Origin: a virus
Virus record (IMG/VR): IMGVR_UViG_3300005528_000046
Location: 1 to 64,000 of that record
Length of the DNA stretch: 64,000 nucleotides
Reading direction: 5' to 3' (one strand)
Shown one piece after another: positions 34,889 to 43,137 of the stretch. A program made the position numbers and the translations under genes. The stretch's first letter is position 1, and the number at the start of each line of letters is the position of its first letter. The notes below the pieces were generated by a model. That model did no database searches, was not told the origin of the DNA, and worked only from the letters and a program-made list of their open reading frames with translations.

Positions 34889-35134
34889 TTATTTAGAATG
34901 CATATCTCGTATGTATTGTAAATAAGAAGCTTTAGAATGTTCTTGCCGTTTAACTACGCTAGGCTTGATGTATTCTTTGTGTGCTTTAATTGTTTCTAAT
35001 ACACCTGATTGCTTTACTTTGCGTTTCCATGTTTTAAGTGCAGCTGCTAAATCTTCTCTACTACTTCCTGGTACATGTACTGCTAATGAATTGCCAGGAA
35101 CAATCATTTGATGTTGTTTTTGTTTTTTACTCAT
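34889..35134 (-). CDS. rpsU: Ribosomal protein bS21 homologue
   Basis: An 81-residue basic protein that matches bS21 along its whole core: VHVPGSSREDLAAALKTWKR then KVKQSGVLETIKAHKEYIKP (the usual first two helices with R/K-rich faces), then SVVKRQEHSKASYLQYI. The KPSVVKR...KAxYxQ ending is of the Bacteroidota kind rather than the proteobacterial KPTTERKRAKASAVKR kind. bS21 binds the small subunit next to the 3' end of 16S rRNA, where it affects start-site choice. The phage protein could replace the host one in ribosomes during infection. It has an extra basic N-terminus (MSKKQKQHQ), no clear Shine-Dalgarno site of its own and a terminator downstream. Confidence 0.9.
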   Translation of the reverse strand: MSKKQKQHQMIVPGNSLAVHVPGSSREDLAAALKTWKRKVKQSGVLETIKAHKEYIKPSVVKRQEHSKASYLQYIRDMHSK

Positions 35135-35143
35135 ATATTGTGT

Positions 35144-35650
35144 TTAAATATTTTCTGGAGCTTGTGGTGTTGTACGTTGTGGCATTTTTTTCTCACCACG
35201 TACATTGAATCGAAAATGTTTGATTTCTGGTTTTTGTGCAATGTATCCTTGTATGCGTTGCGATTCTCTTGCAGGATCTTGCCCTAATCTAAAATAAAAA
35301 TAACCAACTTTACCGGTAGGAGATATAGTATGTTTAACTACGGTAAATCCTTTACGCTCAGCCCATTCACGTATTTCTTGTGCTACAGCTTTTGCCTCTG
35401 CAGGATCTCTAAGTACATATTCAACACCACCTCGATAATCGGTTATGTTATTAACTAATTGAGCTTCATCTATTTCTTCAGAAGTCATGCCTTTCATTAA
35501 AGCTTGAGTCTTTTGTAGTTCTTTGTTATAGTTTGCTAAATTTACCGTATCTTTTGGATCTAATCCAGGAACTACCGGATGTTTAGATGTTGGAGTTGAT
35601 TGTTCCGTTAAACCAAAAAAGTCTCGATATAATTTTTTAAGTTTATTCAT
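35144..35650 (-). CDS. Unknown protein in head-gene block
   Basis: A 168-residue protein starting MNKLKKLYRDFFGLTEQSTP. I choose ATG 35650 because AAGGTATAAA precedes it; a 13-codon longer frame would begin inside intergenic AT-rich sequence. Residues 70-145 look like a compact alpha/beta domain (REWAERKGFTVVKHTISPTG, KVGYFYFRLGQDP). It ends in a Pro/Thr/Gln tail. The first 16 residues are a basic amphipathic stretch ending L-T-E, like the leaders noted elsewhere in this window. It lies between the protease region and bS21, so a head or internal protein is plausible. Confidence 0.6.
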   Translation of the reverse strand: MNKLKKLYRDFFGLTEQSTPTSKHPVVPGLDPKDTVNLANYNKELQKTQALMKGMTSEEIDEAQLVNNITDYRGGVEYVLRDPAEAKAVAQEIREWAERKGFTVVKHTISPTGKVGYFYFRLGQDPARESQRIQGYIAQKPEIKHFRFNVRGEKKMPQRTTPQAPENI

Positions 35651-35690
35651 TTTATACCTTAATATAAGTAAATTATGTATTCTATCCAAA

Positions 35691-36068
35691 TTAATTTACA
35701 TCAAAATATTTATTAAGTCCTTGACCGATACTTTCATATGCCAATGCCATTCTGTGTTGTGCTTCATTCACTTCGCGAGCTGCATTTTCAAAATCTCTAT
35801 AATCTTCACTTACTCGTTTAAAATATTTTTTATGTGCTTGATTAGATGCCCAATCATCACTTTCAGTCATTATTCTTTCTGCACGTTCTACAATACGTTT
35901 AACGCGTTCAACAATTTCTTCCAAGTCACCTTTACCATAAACTGATTCTCCCATAGCAGAAAAATTGGCAACTTCTTGTACGAATTGTTGTTTTTCTTCT
36001 CTAGACATTGGTTGTGGTTTGTCTTCTAATATTGTTTCCAATATAAACTTTAAATTTGGCGTTTTCAT
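35691..36068 (-). CDS. Unknown helical protein next to prohead protease
   Basis: A 125-residue helical, charged protein. The start at ATG 36068 (MKTPNLKFILETILEDKPQP) follows AGGATATAAT, one base after the protease stop; a longer frame running back into the protease gene is less likely. Long helices with many Glu, Arg and Ala (about 25-115) suggest a rod-like or core protein. T4 has small core proteins (gp67, gp68) around gene 21, so this may be the counterpart; the sequences are too short and diverged for me to prove it. The leader contains I-L-E. Confidence 0.55.
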   Translation of the reverse strand: MKTPNLKFILETILEDKPQPMSREEKQQFVQEVANFSAMGESVYGKGDLEEIVERVKRIVERAERIMTESDDWASNQAHKKYFKRVSEDYRDFENAAREVNEAQHRMALAYESIGQGLNKYFDVN

Positions 36069-36069
36069 A

Positions 36070-36696
36070 TTATATCCTACATTTTCCATCTTCACAGAGT
36101 ATAGATGTAATTGCATCATGTACTCTTGCGTATTTATTTGTCGTTGTTTTATTTACTGATTCATTCATTCGTGTTGGTCGCATAAAAGCTCCATGTGTCG
36201 ATGGATTTGATACAAAGTCCCAACAAATTAATTCAAAATCTTCTTGTACTTCTACAGTGCCTTCATTACGTAGTTCTTTTACAGATCCCAAACCACGTGA
36301 TGATATTCCCAAAGTAATTCCTGCACGAAATAATTCTTTAAGGATTTTTCCCGAAGGTGTATCTAATACTTGAACCGTTCCAAGTAAATCATCACCATTC
36401 CACCATATTTTTAAAACGTTATGTGATACATTGTTCAAGTTAACTACAGATGATTCTGGATGATCTAACTCGCCTAATGCTCTATGCTGATCAATATATT
36501 CACGCTGATAACGTTGACATTCTCTTTGCAATATATGTTTAGGATATACTCGTCCGTTTTGGTTTTTAGCTCCTGCTCTTTGTAAAACTCCTTGCACTAC
36601 AAAACCACCCGGTATTCCATATGCAGAACCATTTGATTCCGTTAAAGAACCAACAGGTCGAAATGGCATATATTCTACTATAAGTTGTTTTGACAT
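36070..36696 (-). CDS. 21: Prohead core protease gp21
   Basis: A 208-residue serine protease (T4 gp21 is 212). The catalytic histidine is H79 in ALGELDHPES, and the serine lies in GISSRGLGSV (S132 or S133). The segments NQNGRVYPKHIL and ILKELFRAGITLG are typical of this fold. It is cleaved free and digests scaffold, core and capsid N-termini during maturation. It follows the 236-residue gene by one base, with AGGGGAATAAT as ribosome-binding site. The family call is strong; which serine acts is inferred from family spacing. Confidence 0.9.
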   Translation of the reverse strand: MSKQLIVEYMPFRPVGSLTESNGSAYGIPGGFVVQGVLQRAGAKNQNGRVYPKHILQRECQRYQREYIDQHRALGELDHPESSVVNLNNVSHNVLKIWWNGDDLLGTVQVLDTPSGKILKELFRAGITLGISSRGLGSVKELRNEGTVEVQEDFELICWDFVSNPSTHGAFMRPTRMNESVNKTTTNKYARVHDAITSILCEDGKCRI

Positions 36697-36697
36697 A

Positions 36698-37408
36698 TTA
36701 TTCCCCTAATGATCTTACTCGTTCTGATATTTTGATTAATTTTTCTGAAATTTTTTGTAGTGCCTTTGTGGTGCTAGGTCCATATGCTGAGCTAGTTACT
36801 CCTGCTTCAGTTTTTAATCTGGTATTGTAATTTACCATAGTTTCAATTTCATGAAGTTTTTTAGCAATTTCTTGAATAGTCTTTTTAACTTTTTGTTCTG
36901 GGGATGTATCTTTATCACCCGTTACAAAATCACGATATCCCTCAATTAATTGTTCATATTTACGTTCTAGAACTTCTTCTACTTTTAATGTATGTGGGTT
37001 TCCCACTTTCAATGTTTTATGTTTTTTAGTAGCGGTACCATGTCCTTTAGTATTATCTACAGAAGGATATTTATATTCATCATGTTGCCAATCTGATTCA
37101 TTCATTGAAAATGGAAATTTTGCCATATATTCTTCTTCTTCTGATTCTGGTCTTTGGTGATGATAATCATCCTTTAAAGAATAATTTGGAGGAGTATTAA
37201 CTGATTCTTCTACACCAGATGCATATCCTACTCGTTTTACTTTTTTACGAAAAGCATTCGGTGTATTATATCCGGCAATAGCACCAGTAACATTTTGTTC
37301 ATCAATTTCTTCATCACATTTGCATTGATCTTTTGGTTGACCACAATCATCGCAATGATTTTCTAATTCAACAAATTTATCTTCTATTTCACGCAAAAAT
37401 GATTTCAT
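36698..37408 (-). CDS. Unknown CxxC protein between portal and protease
   Basis: A 236-residue hydrophilic protein. Residues 15-32 have four cysteines in HCDDCGQPKDQCKCDEE, a small zinc-binding-like knuckle. The next 100 residues are low-complexity and charged (HHQRPESEEEEYMAKFPFSM), and the C-terminal 85 residues are a coiled coil (KVKKTIQEIAKKLHEIETMV, ALQKISEKLIKISERVRSLG). The start overlaps the stop of the gene upstream as TAATG. It lies between portal and protease genes, where T4 places core proteins, so a prohead role is plausible. I do not recognise the family. Confidence 0.6.
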   Translation of the reverse strand: MKSFLREIEDKFVELENHCDDCGQPKDQCKCDEEIDEQNVTGAIAGYNTPNAFRKKVKRVGYASGVEESVNTPPNYSLKDDYHHQRPESEEEEYMAKFPFSMNESDWQHDEYKYPSVDNTKGHGTATKKHKTLKVGNPHTLKVEEVLERKYEQLIEGYRDFVTGDKDTSPEQKVKKTIQEIAKKLHEIETMVNYNTRLKTEAGVTSSAYGPSTTKALQKISEKLIKISERVRSLGE

Positions 37409-38256
37409 TATTTAACTTCTTTCAATTCACGAATTAAATCATAATATCTTAGCAACGATAAAACGTGTGATTCTTTTATCGTTTTTAAATTTTCAACATT
37501 GCACAACATTTCAGAAAGTTTTTGTACTTTTATCTTAATAACTTTGTCATCTACCGGTTTTGCAAGTTCTGCAAGTTCGCGTTTAATATTTGGTATTATG
37601 GTATGTACATACTCTCGCAATGTTGCTGTGTCATTAACGTGTGTAATGTATTTATTTAATAGTTGTTTTTGTGATTCATCTAATCCAGAATATTTTTCAT
37701 TAAATTTATCAACAAGTAGTTTATACGTTAACAAACGCATTTCTTTTGGTTGTGATTCAAATTTTTCTAGAACAGCATCTTTTGTAGGTTTAACACGTTC
37801 AACTATAAGTGAGTTTTCAATAATAGCACGTTTGCATTCTAACAATTGTTTTGGATTATCTGTTTCTTCATGTTCAAAAATCATGTTGATAGAAGCCAAT
37901 ACTTTGTAATTGCTAATATGCATTTTTGACATGTTTGCAAATATAAATCGATCTGATATTTCTTTAACTAAGTTATATCTTTGTCTTTTTAAAACAGATT
38001 GATTTAGTTTTGCATGTGCTGCTTTAACCGTACGTATGTAATCTAATGCCTGAGCTTCACTTCGAAATTGTTCTTTAAGTAGTGCATTGTATAGTTGCAA
38101 TTCCTTTGACAATTCAGTATTACGTCCGAAATATTTTTTAATAATATCAATTGTTACTGATTTATTAGATGATAATGTTTCCGAAGTTAATTTTCTAACC
38201 AACATTTCAAATAAAATACCAGTGTTTTTATATTTTGAATGTTTTAATTTCTTCAT
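37408..38256 (-). CDS. Unknown helical protein downstream of portal
   Basis: A 282-residue almost wholly helical basic protein: MKKLKHSKYKNTGILFEMLV, then repeated K/E/L-rich helices to RYYDLIRELKEVK. There is no membrane segment and no catalytic motif. It is encoded directly after the portal gene, with a TATTTATA box 25 bases upstream of its ATG, and overlaps the next gene as TAATG. A head assembly or portal-associated role is inferred only from place. Codon use and composition are like its neighbours. Confidence 0.6.
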   Translation of the reverse strand: MKKLKHSKYKNTGILFEMLVRKLTSETLSSNKSVTIDIIKKYFGRNTELSKELQLYNALLKEQFRSEAQALDYIRTVKAAHAKLNQSVLKRQRYNLVKEISDRFIFANMSKMHISNYKVLASINMIFEHEETDNPKQLLECKRAIIENSLIVERVKPTKDAVLEKFESQPKEMRLLTYKLLVDKFNEKYSGLDESQKQLLNKYITHVNDTATLREYVHTIIPNIKRELAELAKPVDDKVIKIKVQKLSEMLCNVENLKTIKESHVLSLLRYYDLIRELKEVK

Positions 38257-38281
38257 TTGTTATTCGGCGCCTTAATTTTTA

Positions 38282-38290
38282 TATAAATAT
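38282..38290 (-). promoter_or_regulatory. TATTTATA box
   Basis: CATATTTATA lies 25 bases before the ATG at 38256 and eight bases after the portal stop codon. Confidence 0.5.
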
Positions 38291-38298
38291 GGTTGTAA

Positions 38299-40131
38299 TT
38301 ATAAAATATTGTTTTCATCTAGCATTGTGCCTGCGTCTAAATCTGTTTCTGTAGATTTCTTAAATGTTTCTGTAATAATACTTACTCCAGATTTACCTGA
38401 CTTCATACCTTTTACAATGCTTTCTGTACGCGTTACTGATAATTTTGATTTGAAATTTGGATCAGGTTGATACGTTGTTTTTCTTTGTTCTGGATTAAAA
38501 GTTTGCCTAACTTGTTTTGTCCCTGTAGGATCCCATCCAAACTCATTACGATGCTGTCCTGATTTTATTCCTTCAGGTGGACGACCTCCTTGATCTTTTT
38601 CTTCAACTTCTTTGCTTGACATATGTACCGTTGCTAAATCGTGTGGTGTTCCAAATGATACTCCCGTTACAGCAGGGTCATTACCTTCTTGTTCAATTTG
38701 ATTTTGACGGAATCTAAGTTTAAGATCTTCTAAGACATCATTGCGTTCTTGCAACCATTGATCTTCGGACATATTGAATATAAACTCATAAATGTATCGA
38801 TCTGAAACTAATTTGCTATCTTTCATTGCGTTTGCTAATGTAATTTTTTCATTCATTAACGCAACTTTTTGTTGGTCATAAATAATAGAAGGAGCTGTTA
38901 ATTCTAACTCAAATCCAACTAAATCTTCTCCTTCAAAGCCTTGTGCATATAAATGTACAATAGCAACTTTTACTAATTCTGATACTACAATTTTTTGTAT
39001 GCGTTCAATAGTTCTAGCAAATCGAATATCAATTGATGCTAAGTTAACTTTGCCTTCTTGTGACTCACCATAACCTAAAAATGGTTTAGGAATTTTAAGA
39101 GCGGCCATCATTTTATCTTTGATATATTCAATATCATCCATACCCGTAAAAGTCATTCCGGGCAATGTATCAATTGTAGTAGATGATTGACCTCCACGAA
39201 CTGGTAAGTAATAATCTTCCATCATGTTATTAAGATTAAATCTTAAATTGTAATTTCCAGTTTGTGGATCAATATGTGGAATTTTTTTCATCTTATTGAT
39301 AATTTGTTCCATGAAAGTATCAACTTCATTAGGAGGAATATTACCAATATCAATTTTAAAAATACGTTTTTCCGGAGCTCTCATGATACGATGTATTAAC
39401 ATTGCATCTTCCATCATCATTAATTTTTGAAATTCTTTACGAGCTCCTTCTAACATGGATCTACCGTACGGTAAAAAGTTAGAATCGGATAACATACGGA
39501 AATGTGCAATCTCAAATGTATCATATGTCATTTGTTCTGCAGCAACATTTTTAAATTTTATTTCATATTCGCCAGTAGCCTGATTATATTCTTCCCATCG
39601 CTCCATTTCATAACTAGAAAAAGGACGTGCATTGATAATTCCTATTTCTTCAGCAATATCTAATTTTAAAAAGAAATCACCATATTTGGTCATGTTTCGA
39701 ATCCATGTCCACAGATTAAATTCTACATTTAAAACATCATAAAATAAATTGTATAGAATTTTTTGTATGCGAGTGTTGTTAGTTTTAATAGTAAGTATTT
39801 CTCCAAACTGATCTGCTAATGTAGATTCATCTGAATAAATATCTAATGCCGCAGATATAATTGGATCTTTATCCATCATTTCATAATCAGCATAAAGCTG
39901 CATACGATTTTGATGCATATAATAGTTAGAATCATATCCACCCATACCTCCTACACGATGTTTATTAGCACCATGCAGACGCATATATCGGTCCGCGACT
40001 TTGCTTTGAGCTAAATTTCCAACACCTTGTAAACGATTGGTATCTACTACTCGTAGTTTGTCTTTTCCATACGCACGTACAACTACGTTAGTACTAAAAA
40101 GATTTTGTAAACGTTTTCTTAATGACGCCAT
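38299..40131 (-). CDS. 20: Portal protein gp20
   Basis: A 610-residue portal protein (T4 gp20 is 524). The N-terminal half has YADYEMMDKDPIISAALDIY, SDESTLADQFGEILTI and the clip/wing region VNLASIDIRFARTIERIQKI. The segment MRAPEKRIFKIDIGNIPPNE, then VRGGQSSTTIDTLPG, is highly characteristic of T4-type portals. The extra length is in a polar C-terminal tail (about 495-610) with EEKDQGGRPPEGIKS. Twelve copies form the DNA entry ring and bind terminase, scaffold and neck. A TATTTATA box lies 13 bases upstream. Confidence 0.95.
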   Translation of the reverse strand: MASLRKRLQNLFSTNVVVRAYGKDKLRVVDTNRLQGVGNLAQSKVADRYMRLHGANKHRVGGMGGYDSNYYMHQNRMQLYADYEMMDKDPIISAALDIYSDESTLADQFGEILTIKTNNTRIQKILYNLFYDVLNVEFNLWTWIRNMTKYGDFFLKLDIAEEIGIINARPFSSYEMERWEEYNQATGEYEIKFKNVAAEQMTYDTFEIAHFRMLSDSNFLPYGRSMLEGARKEFQKLMMMEDAMLIHRIMRAPEKRIFKIDIGNIPPNEVDTFMEQIINKMKKIPHIDPQTGNYNLRFNLNNMMEDYYLPVRGGQSSTTIDTLPGMTFTGMDDIEYIKDKMMAALKIPKPFLGYGESQEGKVNLASIDIRFARTIERIQKIVVSELVKVAIVHLYAQGFEGEDLVGFELELTAPSIIYDQQKVALMNEKITLANAMKDSKLVSDRYIYEFIFNMSEDQWLQERNDVLEDLKLRFRQNQIEQEGNDPAVTGVSFGTPHDLATVHMSSKEVEEKDQGGRPPEGIKSGQHRNEFGWDPTGTKQVRQTFNPEQRKTTYQPDPNFKSKLSVTRTESIVKGMKSGKSGVSIITETFKKSTETDLDAGTMLDENNIL

Positions 40132-40144
40132 ATTTCTTTTTTAA

Positions 40145-40153
40145 TATAAATAT
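40145..40153 (-). promoter_or_regulatory. TATTTATA box before portal gene
   Basis: TTATATTTATATTAAAAAAG lies 13 bases before the portal ATG. Confidence 0.5.
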
Positions 40154-40179
40154 AACCATGTTTAGAACCATGCAAGTTT

Positions 40180-41760
40180 TTAACGTATCAACCAAGTTAA
40201 ATCTTGATCTCCGTCACCTGGATTCCAATTCCATCCGTTGTTTTGTTGAGTATTTTTGCCGGTATATATAACTTCACTTGTTTTTGTAAACTGAGATAAA
40301 GCACGTTTATTTAAATCAATTCCTTGTTGACGAAGTTTTAAAGCGGTATCACGTAACCAAAGTGTAATAGCAAATGACATTACAAGGTCGTCATTATATC
40401 CTTGTTGTGCCTGTGCTTTGCCGTTCAACCAAACAAATACTAGTAATTCTTGTATAAGACGTTTACTTCGTATTACGGGAGTTCGTTCTCGCATATACAT
40501 TTCTAATGCTGATATCATTAATGGGCGTGTTCTACTAGTAGTTGATACTCCAGGAACCATTTGGCTCTTATCTTTCATATCATAGCCTTTTTTCAATTGA
40601 ACCGATGCATCTGTATATCCGTCATCTTTATATGTATAATGTAGATTTTGATAACCTCGATCTAATGCCGGTTGAATTGCAGCCCAACCAATATTAGCAT
40701 TTTCAATTGCTAGTAAAGCATTATTCCATTCTGTTGCAACCGTTACAAGCATATTACCAAAATCATTTGGTGCAATTTTACCTTTATATTCTGCAACTTG
40801 TCGTACTGATTCAACATCAAATATTTGAAATGTAGAATAATCTCCCCCATCACCTCGTGCAACGTCAGCTACTACTGTGTAATCTTTTGCGTAGTCTGGA
40901 TATTCCCATATCCAATAATTTCCATCAAATCCGCGTCTTTCAATCGGATCTTCTGTTTTAATGTCATATTCAAGCAACAATGGACCATCTACTACAGTAT
41001 GACCAGAACTGACGAAGTCACAATCGCATTCTTGTGCCGCACCTCGTTCCCCTAATAATTGTGTTTGTTCATCACGCCAGGCCTGGTCTCGTTCTGGATG
41101 TACGGTCCAATGCAATTTAATTGTATGAAATCCATTTATTCCAGCTTCCGCATCTGCCCATGTTTGATGAAACCAATTACCAACACCATTTGGAGTTGAT
41201 AATACAATTGCACCACCACCCGTTGATAGTGTTGCTTGTGATGCTATCCATATTTCTTCAATATTACGTATAAATGCTGCCTCATCCACAATTAGCAGTG
41301 ATAATGCTTCTGAACGTGCACCGGTGGTTGCAGATGATACTGCTTTGATTTGTGAACCATTTTTAAATTTAAGTGATAATTTATTGTCAGCTTCAACTGT
41401 TCCTTTTAACCAACTTGGTAAATTATCGTGCATTACACGTACTTTAGTAACTAAGTTTTTTGCTACTTCTTGTGTTGTTGCAATAACAAGTACGTTAAAA
41501 TCTTCTGCAAACAACATGCTCCATAGAGCAAATCCTGCTGAAAGAGTTGATATACCCAACTGACGAGACTTGAGAATAACATTGTATCTATTATCTCGTA
41601 GTTCTGTTAATGAATCTTCTTGAAATGGAAATAGATTAAATTTAATTTTACCACGTTTAGGATGTTGAATGTAACAATAGTTACGCATAAAAAATACAGG
41701 ATCTTTAGCACATTGCATGTACTGTTGCTGTATTATTTGCTTTATGTTCGGCTGAGACAT
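40180..41760 (-). CDS. 17: Terminase large subunit gp17
   Basis: A 526-residue packaging motor (T4 gp17 is 610). The ATPase has Walker A KSRQLGIST (64-72), in which the usual lysine before S/T is Ile, so K64 is the likely displaced lysine; Walker B is LLIVDEAAF with D159-E160; and there is coupling motif LSTPNG. The RNase H-like nuclease starts at YTVVADVARGDGGDYSTF (D299). It cuts concatemers and pumps DNA through the portal. The shorter length is mostly at the N-terminus, before residue 40. It starts three bases after the stop of the small membrane protein gene. I do not see a small terminase gene nearby. Confidence 0.95.
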   Translation of the reverse strand: MSQPNIKQIIQQQYMQCAKDPVFFMRNYCYIQHPKRGKIKFNLFPFQEDSLTELRDNRYNVILKSRQLGISTLSAGFALWSMLFAEDFNVLVIATTQEVAKNLVTKVRVMHDNLPSWLKGTVEADNKLSLKFKNGSQIKAVSSATTGARSEALSLLIVDEAAFIRNIEEIWIASQATLSTGGGAIVLSTPNGVGNWFHQTWADAEAGINGFHTIKLHWTVHPERDQAWRDEQTQLLGERGAAQECDCDFVSSGHTVVDGPLLLEYDIKTEDPIERRGFDGNYWIWEYPDYAKDYTVVADVARGDGGDYSTFQIFDVESVRQVAEYKGKIAPNDFGNMLVTVATEWNNALLAIENANIGWAAIQPALDRGYQNLHYTYKDDGYTDASVQLKKGYDMKDKSQMVPGVSTTSRTRPLMISALEMYMRERTPVIRSKRLIQELLVFVWLNGKAQAQQGYNDDLVMSFAITLWLRDTALKLRQQGIDLNKRALSQFTKTSEVIYTGKNTQQNNGWNWNPGDGDQDLTWLIR

Positions 41761-41764
41761 AAAT

Positions 41765-42139
41765 TTATTTTGTTAATTCAATAACTAGTTTAGTAGTAAA
41801 TACGGAAGTTAATATTCCAGCAGTAAACCAAATTGCTTTGTGATCGTACCAACGTGGTTTTAAATATTTTTCTCGTTCTATATATAAATCTACATTGTTT
41901 TTAAGCAAATCTACTTGTTTAGTTCGATATGCCATTTCCAATGAATCTAATCTTACTGTAGTTTTCAATTGACCTATTAATTTGTCTTGTCGTTCTATAA
42001 TTAGTTTATTCAATGAATCTAATTCATATAATGAATCTATTGTAAATGATATATCCAAAATTTCATCTGGAGTAAAACATGTATCTGTTTGTGAGTAACT
42101 TATAACAGGAAACAACAATATCAATAATAACTTTTTCAT
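41765..42139 (-). CDS. Small secreted/membrane protein, possible spanin partner
   Basis: A 124-residue protein with a signal peptide (MKKLLLILLFPVISYSQTD, cleavage probably before Q), a helical coiled-coil region (about 35-85, SLNKLIIERQDKLIGQLKTT) and one C-terminal membrane-type stretch (KAIWFTAGILTSVFTTKLVI). The SYSQ cleavage style is common in Bacteroidota. It overlaps the upstream 113-residue membrane/coiled-coil gene by four bases (ATGA). Two small overlapping genes with membrane anchors and coiled coils suggest a two-part lysis (spanin-like) device, but no sequence match proves it. Confidence 0.55.
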   Translation of the reverse strand: MKKLLLILLFPVISYSQTDTCFTPDEILDISFTIDSLYELDSLNKLIIERQDKLIGQLKTTVRLDSLEMAYRTKQVDLLKNNVDLYIEREKYLKPRWYDHKAIWFTAGILTSVFTTKLVIELTK

Positions 42140-42477
42140 GATTTTTTAGGTTTTCTACCTCGACGTGTTTTATTTAAAATGTTTTGTTTTGCATTTTCAA
42201 CCGTACGTTCTTCTGGTTGAATTTCTGTAACTTGTTGTTTTAAATCTTCAATCTCCGTTTCGGTTTGTTTAATTTTTTCTGCTACTTGTTCACGTTGTTC
42301 TTGAATTTGTTCAATACGTCCTTCTGCTTCAGCAATTTGTTCGTTATTGTCTTGTATTTGATCTTGTAATTTATCTAGTTTCGTTTCTCGTCGTTTACTA
42401 GAAAACATTACGAATGCTGCAAAAATAGCACCAATAGCTGCTACTATTAGTAACCAATATTTTTTAATAAATTTCAT
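42136..42477 (-). CDS. Membrane-anchored coiled-coil protein, possible spanin partner
   Basis: A 113-residue protein: a short basic N-terminus, one membrane helix (YWLLIVAAIGAIFAAFVMF, residues 7-25), then a continuous coiled coil (KLDKLQDQIQDNNEQIAEAE and on to residue 90) and a basic tail ending RRGRKPKKS. This is the topology of an inner-membrane spanin subunit (Rz-like). It overlaps the next gene by four bases and the previous one by 14, with AAGGAG before its ATG. A structural alternative, such as a membrane-attached packaging factor, cannot be excluded. Confidence 0.6.
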   Translation of the reverse strand: MKFIKKYWLLIVAAIGAIFAAFVMFSSKRRETKLDKLQDQIQDNNEQIAEAEGRIEQIQEQREQVAEKIKQTETEIEDLKQQVTEIQPEERTVENAKQNILNKTRRGRKPKKS

Positions 42478-43126
42478 TATTCATCTCCTTATCTAAATTA
42501 TTTTCTAAATTATTTAAAAATTTTTCTTTGAATATATCAAATTGTTTTTGAATTGTAGCATCAAATTCTTCTGGTGTCATTCTTGCTGTCCAATGTTCTT
42601 GTTCTCCATCAGAATTAGTTACAAATTTAGAAGCTTGTGTATATGTTTCTTTCAATAATGCAACATCACGTTCTGCTTCTGCTAACCAAGCAAGTTTATT
42701 TTGTCGAATTTTTTCTCGTTCATATTCTTCAAATTTACCAGCTTTTTTAAGTTCATGCTCCATTTCGATTACGCAGTCAAAACACATTCCGTGTAGTTTA
42801 CGCATTTTTTCATTTAATGGATGTTTTGTTATACATGTACATGTTTCTTTGCGACAGTTTGGATATGATCTTAATTCTTCTCGAACTGATTGCAATACAT
42901 TTGAAGCTTTTGTTTTTCTAATTCTATAACCATCGCGTTGTTCAATAACATACGTTAATCCAGTAATTGGATCTGTTTCTTCCCAGACGTCTCCAACATC
43001 ATGTTTAGTATTTTTCTTAGCAACATCTGATGCATCAGAGAATCCTACCGTTTTTTTAGTTTGAAACTTGTGATTACCTTCCAACATCTGTTGAATGGCT
43101 TTGACATTTTGTAACTTTTTAGACAT
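42464..43126 (-). CDS. Unknown protein with cysteine-rich centre
   Basis: A 220-residue hydrophilic protein. Cysteines cluster at about residues 80-110 (YPNCRKETCTCITKHPLNEK, MRKLHGMCFDCVIEMEHELK), giving a C-x4-C-x-C...C-x2-C set that may bind a metal. The second half is helical and charged. It precedes the putative spanin pair in the operon and overlaps it. I recognise no enzyme motif. The charged N-terminus has IDxx-type repeats and a WEETDPITGLTYVIEQ strand pair. Confidence 0.55.
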   Translation of the reverse strand: MSKKLQNVKAIQQMLEGNHKFQTKKTVGFSDASDVAKKNTKHDVGDVWEETDPITGLTYVIEQRDGYRIRKTKASNVLQSVREELRSYPNCRKETCTCITKHPLNEKMRKLHGMCFDCVIEMEHELKKAGKFEEYEREKIRQNKLAWLAEAERDVALLKETYTQASKFVTNSDGEQEHWTARMTPEEFDATIQKQFDIFKEKFLNNLENNLDKEMNNEIY

Positions 43127-43137
43127 ATGATTTTAAT

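Noticed and set aside
36069-36119. N-terminal extension of the gene at 35691 into the prohead protease gene.
   Set aside because: ATG 36068 follows AGGATATAAT and lies one base after the protease stop, the usual spacing in this operon.
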